Below, piece by piece: positions 42,347 to 50,227 of a DNA stretch of 64,000 nucleotides. The stretch's first letter is position 1. Each line of letters begins with the position of its first letter. Below the pieces are notes generated by a model, which was given only the letters and a program-made list of their open reading frames with translations, did not search any database and had not been told where the DNA came from. A program made the translations under genes and the position numbers. Source of the DNA: an uncultured Lachnospiraceae bacterium (GTDB lineage Bacteria > Bacillota > Clostridia > Lachnospirales > Lachnospiraceae); NCBI GenBank assembly GCA_900317825.1, contig ONIH01000004.1:96089-160088 (forward strand). The letters run 5' to 3'.

Positions 42347-43320
42347 TTCGCTTTTCCTCCCTTCTGGTAGACGAAGTCGCCGAATGTCGGCGGATTTTCA
42401 TTGAGTCCATACTGTTTCATCTTCTCCGAAAGCGTATCGTAGTTATCCTCTGTGATCTCCAGGTCGTCGTATGAGATCCACTGGAGTGACTGCTCCAAAA
42501 CGTTCTTCGTTCCCTTCAGGTATTCTGTCGCGAGTGAAAGTTCCTCGTCCTTATCGGAGTTCAGGCTGTCTCCAGTCTCTAAGTATTTATCTAAAAATTC
42601 ATCGGCGGTATCCTGGTGCTCTTTCGACCAGTCGGTGTTCCAGACGAGTCCGCAGCAGATGGAATCCTTCCAGAGATTTTCGGAAGTCTCTAACACGTGT
42701 CCTATTCCTTTGCCGACAGCCTGTGCTCCGAAAGGCTCGGCCACACAGTAGGCATCGATCTTCTTGCTCTGGAGTGCGAAAGGCATCTCTGTCGGAGCGA
42801 GCTCCAGGAAGGTCACATCGCTGTCCGAAAGCCCCGCTGACTGCAGGTACTGTCTCAGTAAAATATTGTGGGAAGACTGGGGACTTGGAATGGCTACGCT
42901 CTTTCCTTTGAGGTCTTCGGCACTTTTTATATCGTTCGAGCCGATTATGACGTTTCCGTCCCTGTGCCCCAGGGCTGCAAGCTGCAGATGCGAGCCTGAA
43001 TCGTAAGCCTTTATCGCAAGCTCTACGAGAACAGAAGCCGCGTCTACATTTCCGGAGCTCAACGCATCCATGAGCTCAGGCCAGGAACCGTACTTTACGA
43101 GTTCTATCTTTATATCGCTGTTCTTATCCGCATCGAGTTCCTTTGCGAGCTCTAGTACAGGAAGCGAATGGGTGATAGGAAGATAGGCGACCTTTATGGT
43201 CTCTACATCCTTTTTCTCAGCGTGGATCGAATACTGGTAGTAGATCACGCTGCTCAGTATGAATGCGGCAAAGACTATTGCCGCCGTAGCTGATGCTATC
43301 GATTTTGCTTTTTTCTTCAA
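42343..43320 (-). CDS. NitT/TauT-type substrate-binding protein (membrane-anchored)
   Basis: 325 residues, NMT1/SsuA-like type II binding fold: IKVAYLPITHSLPVLELAKE begins the first lobe, LKGKSVAIPSPQSSHNILLRQYL is the hinge/ligand region and VAEPFGAQAVGKGIG the second. The N-terminus is a positively charged membrane segment with no lipobox, so it is probably an uncleaved anchor rather than a lipoprotein. The start is TTG at 43320 behind AGGAGG (9-base spacing). Six Cys-poor but two adjacent Cys (SICCGLVW) occur in the second lobe. The ligand is unknown; coupling to a CooS-V-like enzyme hints at an anionic nitrogen or sulfur compound. Confidence 0.88.
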   Translation of the reverse strand: MKKKAKSIASATAAIVFAAFILSSVIYYQYSIHAEKKDVETIKVAYLPITHSLPVLELAKELDADKNSDIKIELVKYGSWPELMDALSSGNVDAASVLVELAIKAYDSGSHLQLAALGHRDGNVIIGSNDIKSAEDLKGKSVAIPSPQSSHNILLRQYLQSAGLSDSDVTFLELAPTEMPFALQSKKIDAYCVAEPFGAQAVGKGIGHVLETSENLWKDSICCGLVWNTDWSKEHQDTADEFLDKYLETGDSLNSDKDEELSLATEYLKGTKNVLEQSLQWISYDDLEITEDNYDTLSEKMKQYGLNENPPTFGDFVYQKGGKAK

Positions 43321-43379
43321 AAAAATACGCCTCCTGTCATATCCTACTATTCTTATATGATTACTATGAATATGTAACC

Positions 43380-43408
43380 ATTATAAGAGTTCATACAGGT
43401 AAGCGCAA
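43380..43408 (-). promoter_or_regulatory. Promoter of the ABC transporter-cooS operon
   Basis: Minus strand TTGCGC, 17 bases, TATAAT; start near 43373, about 53 bases before the TTG codon of the binding protein gene. Palindromic sequences lie immediately upstream. Confidence 0.6.
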
Positions 43409-43419
43409 ATAAGTATATA

Positions 43420-43447
43420 TTATAGCCGGCTATAACTTCTGGTTATA
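43420..43447. promoter_or_regulatory. Possible operator: overlapping palindromes upstream of the transporter-cooS promoter
   Basis: A perfect 16-base palindrome TTATAGCCGGCTATAA (43420-43435) overlaps a second inverted repeat TATAAC-N5-GTTATA (43431-43447). They sit 11 bases upstream of the -35, a suitable place for an activator. No regulator gene is adjacent, and I do not recognise the binding protein. Confidence 0.5.
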
Positions 43448-43453
43448 TACAGA

Positions 43454-43498
43454 CAGGGACAGACCCCGATTTCAGTCAGAAATCGGGGTCTGTCCCTG
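43454..43498. repeat. REP-like perfect hairpin (20-bp stem, 5-base loop)
   Basis: CAGGGACAGACCCCGATTTC (43454-43473), loop AGTCA, then its exact complement to 43498. It lies 6 bases after the tsaD stop. There is no T run on the minus strand after it, so it is not a standard terminator, though such a stem could protect the mRNA 3' end. The GGGACAGACCCC core resembles REP elements mobilised by RAYT-type transposases in Clostridia (from memory, not searched). Confidence 0.8.
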
Positions 43499-43504
43499 TA
43501 TTTA

Positions 43505-44515
43505 TCAGAGTGCGAGGCTCGGCTCGGCGTTCAGGTCGAGACCGGAGCGGACACCTTTTTCGAATTCATAGTAGCCTGCTGCTGCGATCATCGCTCCGTT
43601 ATCTGTGCAGAGGATAGGAGCAGGGCGGTAGAACCTGACACCCTTTCTGTCGCAGAGAGCTTCGATCGACGCGCGAAGTGCTCCATTTGACGCGACACCT
43701 CCGGCTATGGCGAATTTATCCTCGCCAAACTCATCGATAGCCATTTCCGCATGGTCGGTAAGTGCTCCGACTACTGCCTTCTGGAAAGAAGCGGCAACGT
43801 TATCACGGTTTATCTCGTGTCCGGCCATTTTTTCATGGTTCAGGTAATTCAGCACGGCGCTCTTCAGTCCCGAGAACGAAAAATCATACGGATGGTCTGC
43901 GACCTTCGCGCGCGGGAATTCTATCGAATCCGGATCTCCGTTCTTTGCAGCCTTCTCTATCTTCGGGCCGCCCGGATAACCTAAGCCTATGGCACGGGCG
44001 ACTTTATCGAAAGCTTCTCCTGCTGCGTCATCGACCGTCCTTCCGAGGACTTCGTACTTTCCGTAATCTATGACCCTTACCAGATGTGTGTGTCCTCCGG
44101 AAACTACCAGGCAGAGGAACGGAGGCTTCAGGTCCGGAGCCTCGATGTAATTCGCGCTGATGTGTCCCGAGATATGATTTATGCCGATAAAAGGCTTCTG
44201 CTTAGCATAGGCAAATGCCTTCGCAAATGACACTCCGACAAGCAGCGGTCCGACGAGTCCCGGGCCGTATGTCACTGCGACTGCGTCCAGCTCCTCCGGC
44301 CTGGTATCAGCCTTCTTTAACGCCAGGTCCACGACCTGCGTTATCCTCTCGACATGCTTTCTCGACGCGATCTCCGGCACGACTCCTCCGTAGAGGGTGT
44401 GTATAGGGATCTGTGTCGAGATCTCATTCGACAGTACTTTTCTTCCATTTACCACGACAGCAGCTGCGGTCTCATCGCAGGAGCTCTCGATCCCAAGTAT
44501 TTTTATATCACTCAT
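43505..44515 (-). CDS. tsaD: tRNA N6-threonylcarbamoyladenosine transferase TsaD
   Basis: Transfers the threonylcarbamoyl group to A37 of ANN-decoding tRNAs. 336 residues, ASKHA fold: [16 protein letters not shown] at the start, metal-binding [34 protein letters not shown], and [13 protein letters not shown] at the end. It closes the operon that also holds tsaE and tsaB. Essential in most bacteria. A REP-like hairpin follows its stop. Confidence 0.96.
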   Translation of the reverse strand: MSDIKILGIESSCDETAAAVVVNGRKVLSNEISTQIPIHTLYGGVVPEIASRKHVERITQVVDLALKKADTRPEELDAVAVTYGPGLVGPLLVGVSFAKAFAYAKQKPFIGINHISGHISANYIEAPDLKPPFLCLVVSGGHTHLVRVIDYGKYEVLGRTVDDAAGEAFDKVARAIGLGYPGGPKIEKAAKNGDPDSIEFPRAKVADHPYDFSFSGLKSAVLNYLNHEKMAGHEINRDNVAASFQKAVVGALTDHAEMAIDEFGEDKFAIAGGVASNGALRASIEALCDRKGVRFYRPAPILCTDNGAMIAAAGYYEFEKGVRSGLDLNAEPSLAL

Positions 44516-44517
44516 AT

Positions 44518-45126
44518 CTATTTGGTTTTAGTAGTTGTAGTTACCGGTGTCCCGTTTTTATCCGTGCGTGAAAATCCGACGATCTTCCAGTTATCATTCT
44601 CATCCTGACGGAGCACGAATTTCTGATATGTCGTCGTAAAAGAACTGGCTTCACGGATGTAGTAAGTGGCCTGCACGTAGGCATAGTCACGCTTGTCTAT
44701 AGTCTTATAGATGATGTCATCCGTGTTGCAGACATCGGATTCGTATATCTTTGCCTTTCTCTGCGTGAAATCCTGGACCTGGCTCCAGAGCGAAGCCGCA
44801 TACTCGCTTTCAGGATTTGCGTTCGCAAGCTCATCGTCTAAAAGCTCATGCATTTTTACCGCGATCTTCTCAGTCTGCTTTTTGGTCGGCTTCTTATCTC
44901 CGAAGCAGAGAATCGAATAGCGGTTGTACCACTTTATGACTTCTCTCGGGGTCGGCGGATAATTTTTTGAAAAATCCACGTCGAGAAGACGGTCCATCTC
45001 CGTGACCGCCTGCTCCTGCTTGTATTCAGTCCGCTTGCCTGCTGCCTTGTTCAGGTACATGTAAAAAGCTACGATGATCACCGCACACAGGACTAATACC
45101 GATACCGTTCTCGCTGCACGTCTCAT
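44518..45126 (-). CDS. Membrane-anchored protein of unknown function (DUF6715-like)
   Basis: 202 residues from the ATG at 45126, which has AGGAGG at 7 bases; the longer frame from 45267 runs into rnz and is rejected. One N-terminal membrane segment (about residues 8-25) and an outer domain with [28 protein letters not shown], the mark of a family I know only from Lachnospiraceae and relatives (DUF6715, from memory). The domain looks alpha+beta and NTF2-like at its end ([23 protein letters not shown]). No catalytic motif is evident. It lies between rnz and tsaD, one base or so from the latter, so it is co-transcribed with RNA genes but not obviously linked in function. Confidence 0.75.
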   Translation of the reverse strand: MRRAARTVSVLVLCAVIIVAFYMYLNKAAGKRTEYKQEQAVTEMDRLLDVDFSKNYPPTPREVIKWYNRYSILCFGDKKPTKKQTEKIAVKMHELLDDELANANPESEYAASLWSQVQDFTQRKAKIYESDVCNTDDIIYKTIDKRDYAYVQATYYIREASSFTTTYQKFVLRQDENDNWKIVGFSRTDKNGTPVTTTTKTK

Positions 45127-45137
45127 AGGAACACCTC

Positions 45138-46049
45138 CTACTCGTCTATAAAGTCTAATTCGATCTTCTTTCCATCCTTTCCCATCGAAAGCTCTGGAAA
45201 GATTTTTCTTATCTCTTCTATATATATTTTCGGATTGATGACCGAAGGTGAAAAGTGGGTAAGCCACATTTTCTTTACTCCTGCATCCATGCCGAGCTTC
45301 GCTGCCTCCTGCATCGTCATGTGTTTCTTCTCTTTAGCGCTCTGCGCCTTCTCCGGGTCGCCGTACATTCCCTCACAGATAAAGAGGTCGCTGCCCTTCG
45401 CATTCTCCGCGATCAGGTGCGTAGGCCTCGTGTCCGTAGTATAGGTGACCTTCAGGCCTTTTCTCGCCGGGCCCATCACCTGCTCCGGTGAAAAATGCCC
45501 TTCAGGTATATCCACTTCACTTCCGTGCTGCAGTACGCTCCAGTAGTTTATAGGAATGCCAAGAGCCTTCGCTGTATCAGCGTCGAAGCGGCCTGCCCTG
45601 TCGAGTTCAAAAGTATAGCCGTAGCAGGTCACGTTATGGTTCACGTGAAATGCCTTAAGCCTCAACCCGTCGAGATCAAAGGTCTCTTCGTTCTCAGAGA
45701 GCTCATGGTATTTTATCTCGAACGGGAGCTGCGGCGCTATGACGCAGAGTGCTTTGACTGTACGCATCAGACCTTTGGGACCTATCATCTGTACCGGTTC
45801 TGTCCGGTCTGAGTTCCCCATATCGAGGAGAAGTCCAGGCAGTCCGCTGATGTGATCAGCGTGATAGTGCGTAAAGCAGATCGTATCTATAGGCGCCGGC
45901 GAAAGTCCGGCTCTCTTCATCGCGACCTGGGTTCCCTCGCCGCAGTCTATAAGCGTCGTGTGACCGTTGTATCTGACTGTCAGCGCCGTCAGATGTCTCT
46001 TCGGAAGCGGCATCATCCCGCCTGAGCCTAAAAGACAGATATCAAGCAT
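45138..46049 (-). CDS. rnz: Ribonuclease Z
   Basis: Cuts tRNA precursors at the 3' end. 303 residues from the ATG at 46049 (overlapping the tsaB stop by 8 bases). Metallo-beta-lactamase fold: MLDICLLGSGG start, THYHADH metal motif, HVNHNV, TTDTRPT, and LTHFSPS near the C-terminus. The tRNA exosite arm region GIPINYWSVLQHG is present. It takes the place where rimI often stands in tsaE-tsaB-rimI-tsaD operons. Confidence 0.93.
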   Translation of the reverse strand: MLDICLLGSGGMMPLPKRHLTALTVRYNGHTTLIDCGEGTQVAMKRAGLSPAPIDTICFTHYHADHISGLPGLLLDMGNSDRTEPVQMIGPKGLMRTVKALCVIAPQLPFEIKYHELSENEETFDLDGLRLKAFHVNHNVTCYGYTFELDRAGRFDADTAKALGIPINYWSVLQHGSEVDIPEGHFSPEQVMGPARKGLKVTYTTDTRPTHLIAENAKGSDLFICEGMYGDPEKAQSAKEKKHMTMQEAAKLGMDAGVKKMWLTHFSPSVINPKIYIEEIRKIFPELSMGKDGKKIELDFIDE

Positions 46050-46755
46050 TTGCACCTGCTTTCTCTGCCCGTTCACGTTCGGCCTGTGACTGTCTCAGGT
46101 AATCCGGTCTGAATTCTTCGGCCGAAGTGTAATACTCCCGGTCGAAATATTTTCTTCCTAAAGAGGCGACTGTACCGGCCCTCTGCCTGCTGGCAAACGG
46201 CGGCGCAAAATCATAGTCCACTTTAGCGTTCCGTTCGATGTAGTCCCTAAATACCGGGACTCCGTCTCCCAAAAAAGTGACCGGCTCATCCTCTGCATTT
46301 ATCCGGTTTATGATGTCTTCTATGGCTTCAGGCGCCTGCTCTTTTTTTACGATAAATTCATTCGTTTCATCAAACCTGTAAAGTCCCGAATAAGCCTGCT
46401 GCCTTCTCGCATCCATCAGCGGACAGATAAGCCGCTTTGAGCCATAGAGACCATACGCTATCGCATCAACTGTAGGAACCGCTATGACCGGGATCCCGAG
46501 CGCATAGGCCAAGCCCTTTACGGTAGCCGCTCCGATACGAAGTCCGGTAAAGCTTCCCGGACCAGCGGCTGTAGCTATCGCGTCTATAGACTTCAGGTCA
46601 ATGCCCAGCATCCGGATCAGCTCGTCGAGCATTGGCATCAGCGTCGTCGAATGTGTCTTTTTATAATCAGTTGTAAACTCTCCTAAGAGCACTTCGTCGT
46701 CAACTACTGCCGCCGACGCGACAAGCCCTGAGGAGTCAATTCCAAGTATCCTCAT
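46042..46755 (-). CDS. tsaB: t6A biosynthesis dimerisation protein TsaB
   Basis: 237 residues of the ASKHA fold: MRILGIDSSGLVASAAVV, KKTHSTTLMPMLDELI, AAGPGSFTGLRIGAATVKGLAY are hallmark segments. It pairs with TsaD and TsaE to make t6A37. It follows tsaE after 33 bases and overlaps rnz by 8. No RimI acetyltransferase gene follows. Confidence 0.94.
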   Translation of the reverse strand: MRILGIDSSGLVASAAVVDDEVLLGEFTTDYKKTHSTTLMPMLDELIRMLGIDLKSIDAIATAAGPGSFTGLRIGAATVKGLAYALGIPVIAVPTVDAIAYGLYGSKRLICPLMDARRQQAYSGLYRFDETNEFIVKKEQAPEAIEDIINRINAEDEPVTFLGDGVPVFRDYIERNAKVDYDFAPPFASRQRAGTVASLGRKYFDREYYTSAEEFRPDYLRQSQAERERAEKAGANA

Positions 46756-46788
46756 GATCCCTCCATGTAAAAAATGTCAGTCCCTTTT

Positions 46789-47214
46789 TCATCTGTTCTC
46801 TACTGTGATCAGGCGGTAATCGTCATCGCCGTCTAAGTCTTTCTCGAGCTTTATGGCGGTGCGCGGTGAAGGCAGGATATCCTCGATCAGCTCCGCCCAC
46901 TCGATAAGCACGACTCCGCCCCTGTCGAGATAATCGTAGAAACCTGTCTCTTCCATTTCATCCGGATCTCCGATCCTGTACACATCGAAGTGATAAAATG
47001 GCAGGCGACCACTTAAATACTCCTGAACTATCGTAAAGGTCGGACTCGTGACTGGTTCTGTGACTCCGAGTCCTTTGGCAAAGCCTTTTGCGAAGACTGT
47101 CTTTCCGACTCCTAAGTCCCCGGTCAGAGTGAAGACTTCTCCAGGCTCTGCCTTTGCAGCCATGTCGGCTGCGAATTTTATGGTTTCTTCCCTGCTGTGG
47201 CTTTCAAATGTCAT
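46789..47214 (-). CDS. tsaE: t6A biosynthesis ATPase TsaE
   Basis: 141 residues, P-loop ATPase: LTGDLGVGKTVFAKGFAKGLG is the Walker A region, TSPTFTIVQEY and FYHFDVYRI follow, and VVLIEWAE is the Walker B-like strand. It resets the TsaBD complex. It starts 7 bases after tex ends. Confidence 0.94.
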   Translation of the reverse strand: MTFESHSREETIKFAADMAAKAEPGEVFTLTGDLGVGKTVFAKGFAKGLGVTEPVTSPTFTIVQEYLSGRLPFYHFDVYRIGDPDEMEETGFYDYLDRGGVVLIEWAELIEDILPSPRTAIKLEKDLDGDDDYRLITVENR

Positions 47215-47221
47215 TTTTACC

Positions 47222-49543
47222 TCAGTTCAGTTTCAGACCAGAAAGCAGGCTTCCGAGATTCGTTCCGACATCACGGTTATTCTGGCGCTGCTTACCCTTC
47301 TGTCTGTCTCCATTCTGCTTTTTCTGCGGCTTTTTGTTCCCACGGTTCTGCTTAGGGCGCTCAGACTCTTCGTGATGAGACGCCTTGTCCTGTTTGCCGC
47401 TGTCGTCTCTCATCGTAAGTGAGATACGGCCCTTTTCCTTATCTACGTCGAGCACTGTCACATCTACTATATCACCGACACTTAACACGTCAAGTGGATG
47501 ATTTATGTGCCTGTTCGATATCTGCGATATGTGGACCAGACCGTCCTCATGCACTCCGATATCGACAAAGGCTCCGAAGTCCACGATATTTCTGACCGTG
47601 CCTTTGAGCTTCATGCCTGGTTTTAAGTCGTCCATTGAGAGAACATCGCTCCGGAGTACCGGAAGCGGCATCTCCTCACGCGGATCACGTCCAGGCTTCT
47701 TTAACTCTTTTATTATGTCTGTCAGAGTCGGGACTCCGATGTCGAGCTTCTTCGCCAGCTCATCTACGGATCCTGCTTTTTTATCTATGTCTGAGAGAGC
47801 TCCGTTCTTCAGGTCATCCTCGGTGTAACCTAAGAGTCCTAAGAGTTCTCTGGTCTTATCGTAAGACTCCGGATGTACTCCGGTGTTATCGAGAGGCTCT
47901 TTTCCGTTTCTGATACGCAGGAATCCGGCACACTGTTCATAAGCCTTCGGTCCTAAGCCTTTTACTTTTAGAAGTTCTTTACGTTCCGAAAAGCTTCCGT
48001 TTTCTTCCCTGTATGTCAGGATGTTATTCGATACTGTCTTCGAAATGCCTGCCACATACGAAAGCAGCGGAGCCGAAGCTGTATTTACATCTACTCCTAC
48101 TGAGTTTACCACGGATTCGACTACTCCGGTAAGTGCTTCAGATAGCTTTTTCTGATTCATGTCGTGCTGGTACTGTCCGACGCCTATGGCTTTCGGATCT
48201 ATTTTTACCAGCTCTGATAACGGATCGATAAGTCTTCTGGCCATCGAAGCTGCTCCTCGACCCTCGACATCGAGATCAGGAAGCTCTTTGGCTGCCAGCT
48301 CGCTGGCTGAGTAGACCGAAGCCCCAGCTTCGTTTACGATCACGTACTGCACCGGGCGGGAAGCTTCCTTAATGATGTCGGCTATGATGACTTCTGACTC
48401 TCTTGAGGCAGTTCCATTTCCAAGTGCTATCAGATCCACGTCATACTTCGATATAAGTGCTAGGACTTTTTTCTTAGTTCCATCGATATCGTTCTTCGGC
48501 TTGAACGGGAAGACCATGTCTGTAGTAAGTATTTTTCCGGTCGGGTCGCAGACTGCGAGCTTACATCCGTGTACATATCCCGGGTCCCAGCCTAAGACTG
48601 TCTTTCCCGCGATAGGCGGTGCTAAGAGCAGCTGTCTGAGATTTGCGGCGAAGACCTTAATAGCCCCATCCTCTGCCATCTCTGTCAGGTCACTTCTTAT
48701 CTCACGCTCTATCGACGGAGCTATGAGCCTGTCGTAGGCGTCCTTTGCGGCATTCTGTAATGCCGGTGTCGTGTTCGGATTTTCAGAAGTGATGATCTGC
48801 TTCTCTAAGTAACGGACTATATCCTCTGCCGGAGCGTTTACCTTTACTGTCAGGAAATCCTCTTTTTCACCGCGGTTCATGGCAAGGATCCTGTGGCCTG
48901 GGATGGTCGTGATCTTCTCAGAGTAGTCGTAGTACATCTCATACACTGACGGCGTGTTCTCTTTCTTCTGAGCCGAAGAAATATTTCCATCAGTCTTTGT
49001 CTTCTCACGGATCCAGCTTCTGAAATCAGCGTTATCGGAGACCTCCTCTGCGATGATATCGCAGGCTCCGTTTATGGCGTCCTCCGGTACATGGACATCG
49101 TTCTCTGGATCTACATACTTTTCTGCCTCTTCGGTAAGAGAAGTCTTAAGCTGCTGTGCCTTTATCGTCTCTGCTAACGGCTCTAAGCCCTTTTCCTTTG
49201 CGATAGTAGCGCGGGTCCTTCTCTTTGGCTTGTAAGGTCTGTAGATATCCTCTACCTCGGCTAAGGTCCGGGCTGCGTCGATTTTTTTACGGAGCTCATC
49301 CGTCAGTGCTCCGGCCTCTTCTATAGTAGAAAGTACTGTCTGCTTTCTGTCCTCGAGTCCGCGCAGGTACTCGAGCCTTTCGCCTAAGACACGAAGGGCG
49401 TCATCGTCTAATCCTCCGGTGACTTCCTTTCTGTATCGCGCGATAAAAGGGATGGTATTTCCCTCATCTAACAGCTCTACTGCCGCATCGACCTGGGATT
49501 TTTTGACCTGCAGCTCCTCTGCAATAAGTGCATTGATATCCAT
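47222..49543 (-). CDS. tex: Tex-family S1 RNA-binding protein
   Basis: 773 residues. Order of parts: helix-turn-helix/helical N-terminus (ITAMLYEV-like opening), YqgF/RNaseH-like domain (KTVLGWDPGYVHGCKLAV), helix-hairpin-helix pair (LTYREENGSFSERKELLKVKGLGPKAYEQCAGFLRI, given here only as landmarks), and a C-terminal S1 domain (FGAFVDIGVHEDGLVHISQI). After the S1 domain there is a basic, Gln/Lys/Arg-rich tail of about 55 residues that probably adds RNA affinity. Tex is a conserved transcription/translation accessory protein of uncertain molecular role. Its ATG overlaps the ppiB stop by one base. Confidence 0.94.
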   Translation of the reverse strand: MDINALIAEELQVKKSQVDAAVELLDEGNTIPFIARYRKEVTGGLDDDALRVLGERLEYLRGLEDRKQTVLSTIEEAGALTDELRKKIDAARTLAEVEDIYRPYKPKRRTRATIAKEKGLEPLAETIKAQQLKTSLTEEAEKYVDPENDVHVPEDAINGACDIIAEEVSDNADFRSWIREKTKTDGNISSAQKKENTPSVYEMYYDYSEKITTIPGHRILAMNRGEKEDFLTVKVNAPAEDIVRYLEKQIITSENPNTTPALQNAAKDAYDRLIAPSIEREIRSDLTEMAEDGAIKVFAANLRQLLLAPPIAGKTVLGWDPGYVHGCKLAVCDPTGKILTTDMVFPFKPKNDIDGTKKKVLALISKYDVDLIALGNGTASRESEVIIADIIKEASRPVQYVIVNEAGASVYSASELAAKELPDLDVEGRGAASMARRLIDPLSELVKIDPKAIGVGQYQHDMNQKKLSEALTGVVESVVNSVGVDVNTASAPLLSYVAGISKTVSNNILTYREENGSFSERKELLKVKGLGPKAYEQCAGFLRIRNGKEPLDNTGVHPESYDKTRELLGLLGYTEDDLKNGALSDIDKKAGSVDELAKKLDIGVPTLTDIIKELKKPGRDPREEMPLPVLRSDVLSMDDLKPGMKLKGTVRNIVDFGAFVDIGVHEDGLVHISQISNRHINHPLDVLSVGDIVDVTVLDVDKEKGRISLTMRDDSGKQDKASHHEESERPKQNRGNKKPQKKQNGDRQKGKQRQNNRDVGTNLGSLLSGLKLN

Positions 49544-50064
49544 TATGCTTTCTCCGGTTCAGGGTACTCTTCGCCGAATGTCTCGACTGTGACTGTCTCC
49601 ATGACCTGCGGCTCTACCGGGCGGTCCGACCAGTCTGTCTCGACCTCTGCTATTCTGTTCACGACGTCCATGCCCTCGGTGATCTTTCCGAAAGCCGCAT
49701 ACTGTCCGTCGAGATGCGGTGCGTCCTTATGCATGATGAAGAACTGGCTTCCGGCTGAATCCGGTGCCATGGTACGTGCCATCGAGAGCACTCCCGCCGT
49801 ATGCTTTAAGTCATTCTCAAATCCGTTTGCAGAAAATTCTCCCTTTATAGAATACCCCGGTCCTCCGGTTCCATTTCCGTCCGGGTCTCCTCCCTGGAGC
49901 ATGAAACCGTTGATGACTCTGTGAAATCCGAGTCCGTCATAAAAGCCTTTTTTTATCAGACTGATGAAATTATTTACTGTGTTCGGCGCGATCTCCGGAT
50001 AAAGCTCTGCCTTCATCACGCTGCCGTCCTGCATTTTTATCGTAACCACCGGGTTCTGTGCCAT
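49543..50064 (-). CDS. ppiB: Cyclophilin-type peptidyl-prolyl isomerase
   Basis: 173 residues, cytoplasmic. Catalytic FHRVINGFMLQGGD and SAGSQFFIMHKDAPHLDGQYAAFG are intact. It speeds proline cis-trans isomerisation in folding. First gene of the ppiB-tex-tsaE-tsaB-rnz-DUF-tsaD operon; ATG at 50064 follows AGGAGG at 7 bases. Confidence 0.95.
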   Translation of the reverse strand: MAQNPVVTIKMQDGSVMKAELYPEIAPNTVNNFISLIKKGFYDGLGFHRVINGFMLQGGDPDGNGTGGPGYSIKGEFSANGFENDLKHTAGVLSMARTMAPDSAGSQFFIMHKDAPHLDGQYAAFGKITEGMDVVNRIAEVETDWSDRPVEPQVMETVTVETFGEEYPEPEKA

Positions 50065-50100
50065 TTTTATTTCCTCCTGTAAAAATTCATAAGCTTTTTT

Positions 50101-50129
50101 ATTATAGAGTAATTCCGGGATTTACTCAA
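50101..50129 (-). promoter_or_regulatory. Promoter of the ppiB-tex-tsa operon
   Basis: Minus strand TTGAGT, 17 bases, TATAAT; start near 50094, about 30 bases before the ppiB ATG. Divergent from the diguanylate cyclase promoter. Confidence 0.78.
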
Positions 50130-50165
50130 CTGTTTTTTGTTCGGCGGTTGTGCCTTGGTAAAAAC

Positions 50166-50194
50166 TTGATAAACTCTTCTTATAGTTTTATAAT
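50166..50194 (+). promoter_or_regulatory. Promoter of the GGDEF gene
   Basis: Plus strand TTGATA, 17 bases, TATAAT; start near 50201, about 27 bases before the ATG, with AGGATGG as ribosome site. Confidence 0.8.
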
Positions 50195-50227
50195 AAAATT
50201 ATCTGTGTAAAAATATAGGATGGGTTT

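Noticed and set aside
43454-43498. Intrinsic terminator after tsaD
   Set aside because: The hairpin is perfect but lacks a T run on the minus strand, so it is better described as REP-like.
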